DNA of 8,204 nt. Origin: Deltaproteobacteria bacterium. Its GTDB lineage: Bacteria; Myxococcota_A; Polyangia; HGW-17. Position numbers and translations under genes: made by a program. The stretch's first letter is position 1. Each line of letters opens with the position of its first letter. The notes below the pieces were generated by a model. That model searched no databases and had not been told where the DNA came from. It saw only the letters and a list, made by a program, of their open reading frames with translations. This document shows positions 5,938 through 8,204 of the stretch, one piece after another. The DNA is taken from the NCBI GenBank assembly GCA_003249585.1, contig QKIM01000494.1, forward strand, positions 1-8,204, given 5' to 3'.

Positions 5938-7287
5938 ATGCGCTACTGCCCAGTCTGTAAAAATCTCTTCCACGACGATGGTGATGTGTGTCCCTATGAC
6001 GGGGCGAAGCTTGAGGTGCCCCCCGACGACCGGCTCGGTCAGCAGGTGGGATCCTACCTGTTGCTCAAGGTCCTTGGACGCGGCGGGATGGGGACGGTGT
6101 ACCGGGCCGAGCACGTCTTCATCGGCAAAAGCTTCGCCGTCAAGATCCTCCACCCGCGCTTCATGGAGCACCGTGAGATCGTGGATCGCTTCATCTTCGA
6201 GGCCCGTGCCGCGGCCCGGATCAATCACCCCAACATCGTGGACATCACGGACTTCGGATATACGCCCGAGGGGCTCCCCTTCTTCGTCATGGAGCACATG
6301 GAGGGCCGGGAGCTCATCGATCTCATCCTCGAGGAGGCTCCACTGCCCGTCTACCGGGCCGTGAACATCATGGCCCAGGCGGCTGACGCCCTCCTCGCCT
6401 GCCATGAGGAGGGGATCGTCCATCAGGATCTCAAACCCGAGAACCTCTTTTTGGTCCGCCGGGCGGGGCGGCGCAAACTGATCCACCTGCTCGGTGAAGC
6501 CTCCGCGTCCTACCGGACGGAGATGGAGGAGTCCTACGACATGGTCAAGGTGCTGGACTTTGGCGTGGCCCACCTGGCCACCCTCCAGGAAGCCGACACC
6601 ATCGCCGGGACCCCCGAATACATGGCACCGGAGCAGGCCCGGGGCATCAAGGGCGACAAGCGCTCCGACATCTACTCTCTGGGGGTCATCCTCTATGAGA
6701 TGCTCACCAACGACCTGCCCTACGTGGGGAAGACCTCGGACGAGGTGTTCCGGAAGGTCTTCACGGAGCCTGTTCCGTCGGTGCGGCAGCGGTATCCCGA
6801 GATGGACATCCCACTGGAGGTCGACTACCTCATGGAGCGGGCCCTGGCCAAGGATCCCCAGGATCGTTACCAGAATCTGGAGCAGTTCATCAGTGATCTC
6901 AACTGCTGTTTCGGGAAGGTCTTCTACTCGCGGGACATCCCCACGGTCCTCAAACAGCGCAAAGATATGGACGTCGATCCTGCCCTCGCGGCGGATCTGG
7001 GCAAGCTCTTCGACCGATCCAAGCAGCGCAACTCCTCTTTGCAGAGCAAAAAGCGCCTCGCCACGGTGGAGAAGGCCGAATCGATCACGGCGCTGCGTCG
7101 CAAGGAGAGCGTAGTGGTGCAGACCCGGGAGTACGGTTCCCCCGAGCCCGACGACACGCGACCGCTGGCCAAGGAGCCGGACGACACGCGACCGCTGGCC
7201 AAGGAGCCGGACGAGCCAGCCATCGATCCTGTGCTGGCCAAGGATCTCTCCTCGCTGTTTGGAAAAGGAAAAAAGAAGAAGAAATAG
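5938..7287 (+). CDS. Ser/Thr protein kinase with N-terminal zinc-ribbon-like motif
   Basis: This 449-residue Hanks-type kinase opens with a CPVC...CPYDG ribbon (Cys4, Cys7, Cys18, with Asp21 where a fourth Cys might be). The kinase domain spans about 36-320: glycine loop GRGGMG (47-52), FAVKIL with Lys69, helix-C Glu88, catalytic loop HQDLKPEN (162-169), DFG (207-209), GTPEYMAPE (224-232) and SDIYSLGVILYEM (243-255). The catalytic residues Asp164, Lys166, Asn169 and Asp207 are present, so it should be active. Two oddities stand out. HQD replaces HRD, and the segment between Asn169 and DFG is about 20 residues longer than usual. The tail (about 330-449) is polar and low-complexity, has no transmembrane helix, and holds a tandem 10-residue repeat and a poly-Lys end, so the protein is probably cytoplasmic. 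There is no Shine-Dalgarno next to ATG 5938, but the frame has a stop at 5893-5895 and no ATG, GTG or TTG between. Substrates are unknown. Zinc-ribbon kinases of this style are common in Myxococcota-like genomes. Confidence 0.92.
   Translation: MRYCPVCKNLFHDDGDVCPYDGAKLEVPPDDRLGQQVGSYLLLKVLGRGGMGTVYRAEHVFIGKSFAVKILHPRFMEHREIVDRFIFEARAAARINHPNIVDITDFGYTPEGLPFFVMEHMEGRELIDLILEEAPLPVYRAVNIMAQAADALLACHEEGIVHQDLKPENLFLVRRAGRRKLIHLLGEASASYRTEMEESYDMVKVLDFGVAHLATLQEADTIAGTPEYMAPEQARGIKGDKRSDIYSLGVILYEMLTNDLPYVGKTSDEVFRKVFTEPVPSVRQRYPEMDIPLEVDYLMERALAKDPQDRYQNLEQFISDLNCCFGKVFYSRDIPTVLKQRKDMDVDPALAADLGKLFDRSKQRNSSLQSKKRLATVEKAESITALRRKESVVVQTREYGSPEPDDTRPLAKEPDDTRPLAKEPDEPAIDPVLAKDLSSLFGKGKKKKK
7151..7210 (+). 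repeat. two perfect 30-bp tandem repeats in the kinase tail
   Basis: Positions 7151-7180 and 7181-7210 are identical, and 4 bases of a third unit follow. In frame they encode the decapeptide PDDTRPLAKE in tandem within the low-complexity C-terminal tail (about residues 404-423). Perfect identity at DNA level, including third positions, points to a recent duplication by slippage. As a multiple of three it keeps the frame and could vary in copy number between strains. Confidence 0.9.
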
Positions 7288-7289
7288 GG

Positions 7290-8204
7290 TTAGTTGCGGG
7301 TATCGTAGGCGTCGATGATGCGCTGGACCAGCGGGTGGCGGATCACGTCGTCGCGGGTGAACCGACAGATGGAGATGCCCTCCACCCTGTCCAGGTAACT
7401 GATGGCCTGTACCAGCCCCGACTCCTGGTGATCCGGGAGGTCGATCTGGCTGATGTCCCCATTGACCACGCACAGGGATCCTTCGCCCATGCGCGTGAGG
7501 AACATCTTCATCTGGGCGGGGGTGGTGTTCTGGGCCTCATCGAGGATGATAAAGGCGTCCTTGAGGGTTCGACCACGCATGAACCCCATGGGGGCGACCT
7601 CGATGGTGCCGTCGGAGAGCAGGGATCTCGCCCGCTGTCGGTCGAAGAGCTCGAAGAGAGCGTCATACAGGGGGCGCAGGTAGGGGTTGACCTTCTGCTC
7701 CAGATCTCCCGGCAGGAACCCGAGTTTCTCGCCGGCCTCCACTGCGGGACGGGTGAGGATGATGCGCCGCACTCGACGTTCCACGAAATGGGAGAGCGCC
7801 ATGGCCATGGCCAGAAAGGTCTTGCCCGTCCCGGCGGGACCCACGCCGAAGACCAGCTCCGAGGAGCGCAGGGCGTTGACGTAGGCGAGCTGGTTCTCGG
7901 TGCGGGGGGTGATGGTCTTGCCGTCGTGGCTGCGAAGGACGGCCTCCACCAGGATCTCCTTGATCCGGGTTGAGCCGCTCTGGCTCAGGGAGTCTACGGC
8001 GTTGACCACATCGGTCTCGTGGACGGCCATGCCCCGTTCGATGGTGTCGCGGAGCTGGACGAAGAGATCCAGGGCCCGGGTGACGTTCTCCTCCTCACCG
8101 CAGAGGATGAGCTCCAGACCCCGTGGGGTGATGGTGACGTCGAGGCCTCGGGAGACGATCTCCAGATGGCGGTGCTTGACACCGAAGACCCTGACGGCGA
8201 TATC
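7290..8204 (-). CDS. phoH: PhoH-family ATPase (YbeZ-like), N-terminally truncated by the window edge
   Basis: The minus-strand frame is open from the window edge (8202-8204) to the TAA at 7290-7292, giving 304 visible residues. Met at 8028-8030 is internal, since coding continues upstream of it with a PhoH-type N-terminal region (strands like DVTITPRGLELILCG, then a helix ALDLFVQLRDTIERG). The core has Walker A GPAGTGKT (visible residues 122-129), LTRPAVEAGEKLGFLPGDL, LRPLYDAL, Walker B AFIILDEAQN (about 217-226), and GDISQIDLP, where the preceding residue is Asn rather than the usual Thr. RHPLVQRIIDAY near the end is characteristic. PhoH proteins are cytoplasmic P-loop ATPases linked to RNA metabolism, and YbeZ partners with the rRNA-maturation endonuclease YbeY. 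Here no ybeY follows, because the next gene downstream is the convergent kinase, whose stop lies 2 bp away. Only about 15-40 residues are likely missing, judged from the usual family length. Confidence 0.95.
   Translation of the reverse strand, partial: DIAVRVFGVKHRHLEIVSRGLDVTITPRGLELILCGEEENVTRALDLFVQLRDTIERGMAVHETDVVNAVDSLSQSGSTRIKEILVEAVLRSHDGKTITPRTENQLAYVNALRSSELVFGVGPAGTGKTFLAMAMALSHFVERRVRRIILTRPAVEAGEKLGFLPGDLEQKVNPYLRPLYDALFELFDRQRARSLLSDGTIEVAPMGFMRGRTLKDAFIILDEAQNTTPAQMKMFLTRMGEGSLCVVNGDISQIDLPDHQESGLVQAISYLDRVEGISICRFTRDDVIRHPLVQRIIDAYDTRN

Noticed and set aside
5878..7473. 531-codon open frame on the minus strand
   Set aside because: It is antisense to the kinase, whose catalytic motifs are unmistakable, and it also overlaps the 3' end of phoH in another frame. 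No recognisable domain.
7335..7973. 212-codon plus-strand open frame
   Set aside because: It lies entirely opposite phoH, whose Walker motifs and family signature are clear.
8028..8030. ATG as the start of phoH
   Set aside because: The frame continues upstream to the window edge with sequence matching the PhoH N-terminal region, so this Met is internal.

Overview
The window is GC-rich, densely coding, and G/C-biased at third codon positions. The visible families are an outer-membrane-type beta-barrel with FecR-like and lipoprotein partners, a SPASM radical SAM enzyme, a Ser/Thr kinase with an N-terminal three-cysteine zinc-ribbon-like motif, a divergent GAPDH and PhoH. This mix suggests a diderm bacterium of the former Deltaproteobacteria (Myxococcota, Bradymonadota or a relative). 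That placement is an inference from gene style, because no rRNA or marker gene is present.

Layout. Positions 1-2297 (+) hold three tightly packed genes for exported proteins: a 5'-truncated putative outer-membrane beta-barrel, a secreted protein with a FecR-like segment and a glycine-rich cysteine-containing tail, and a small putative lipoprotein. They are joined by a 4-bp ATGA overlap and a 4-bp gap, so they look like the end of one operon. After 56 bp, which contain a perfect 7-bp hairpin, comes a SPASM radical SAM enzyme (2354-3502, +). A lysine-rich lipoprotein follows at 3583-4464 (+), with its own strong ribosome binding site and a candidate promoter. Next are a long, divergent GAPDH-family enzyme (4591-5820, +) and a cytoplasmic Ser/Thr kinase (5938-7287, +). 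On the minus strand, phoH (7290-8204) converges on the kinase with 2 bp between the stop codons and is cut at its N-terminus by the window edge.

How they may work together. The first three genes plausibly form one cell-envelope unit. The radical SAM enzyme may belong with them or may act on an unrelated substrate. The GAPDH and kinase genes look singly transcribed, but their upstream regions share two identical 8-mers in the same order at promoter-like positions, which hints at common control. I see no mobile element, CRISPR array, tRNA or rRNA, and no gene-free stretch longer than about 130 bp. No complete, obviously new system is evident. The best leads are the envelope unit with its adjacent radical SAM enzyme, the unusual GAPDH, and the kinase with a non-RD catalytic loop and duplicated tail motif.
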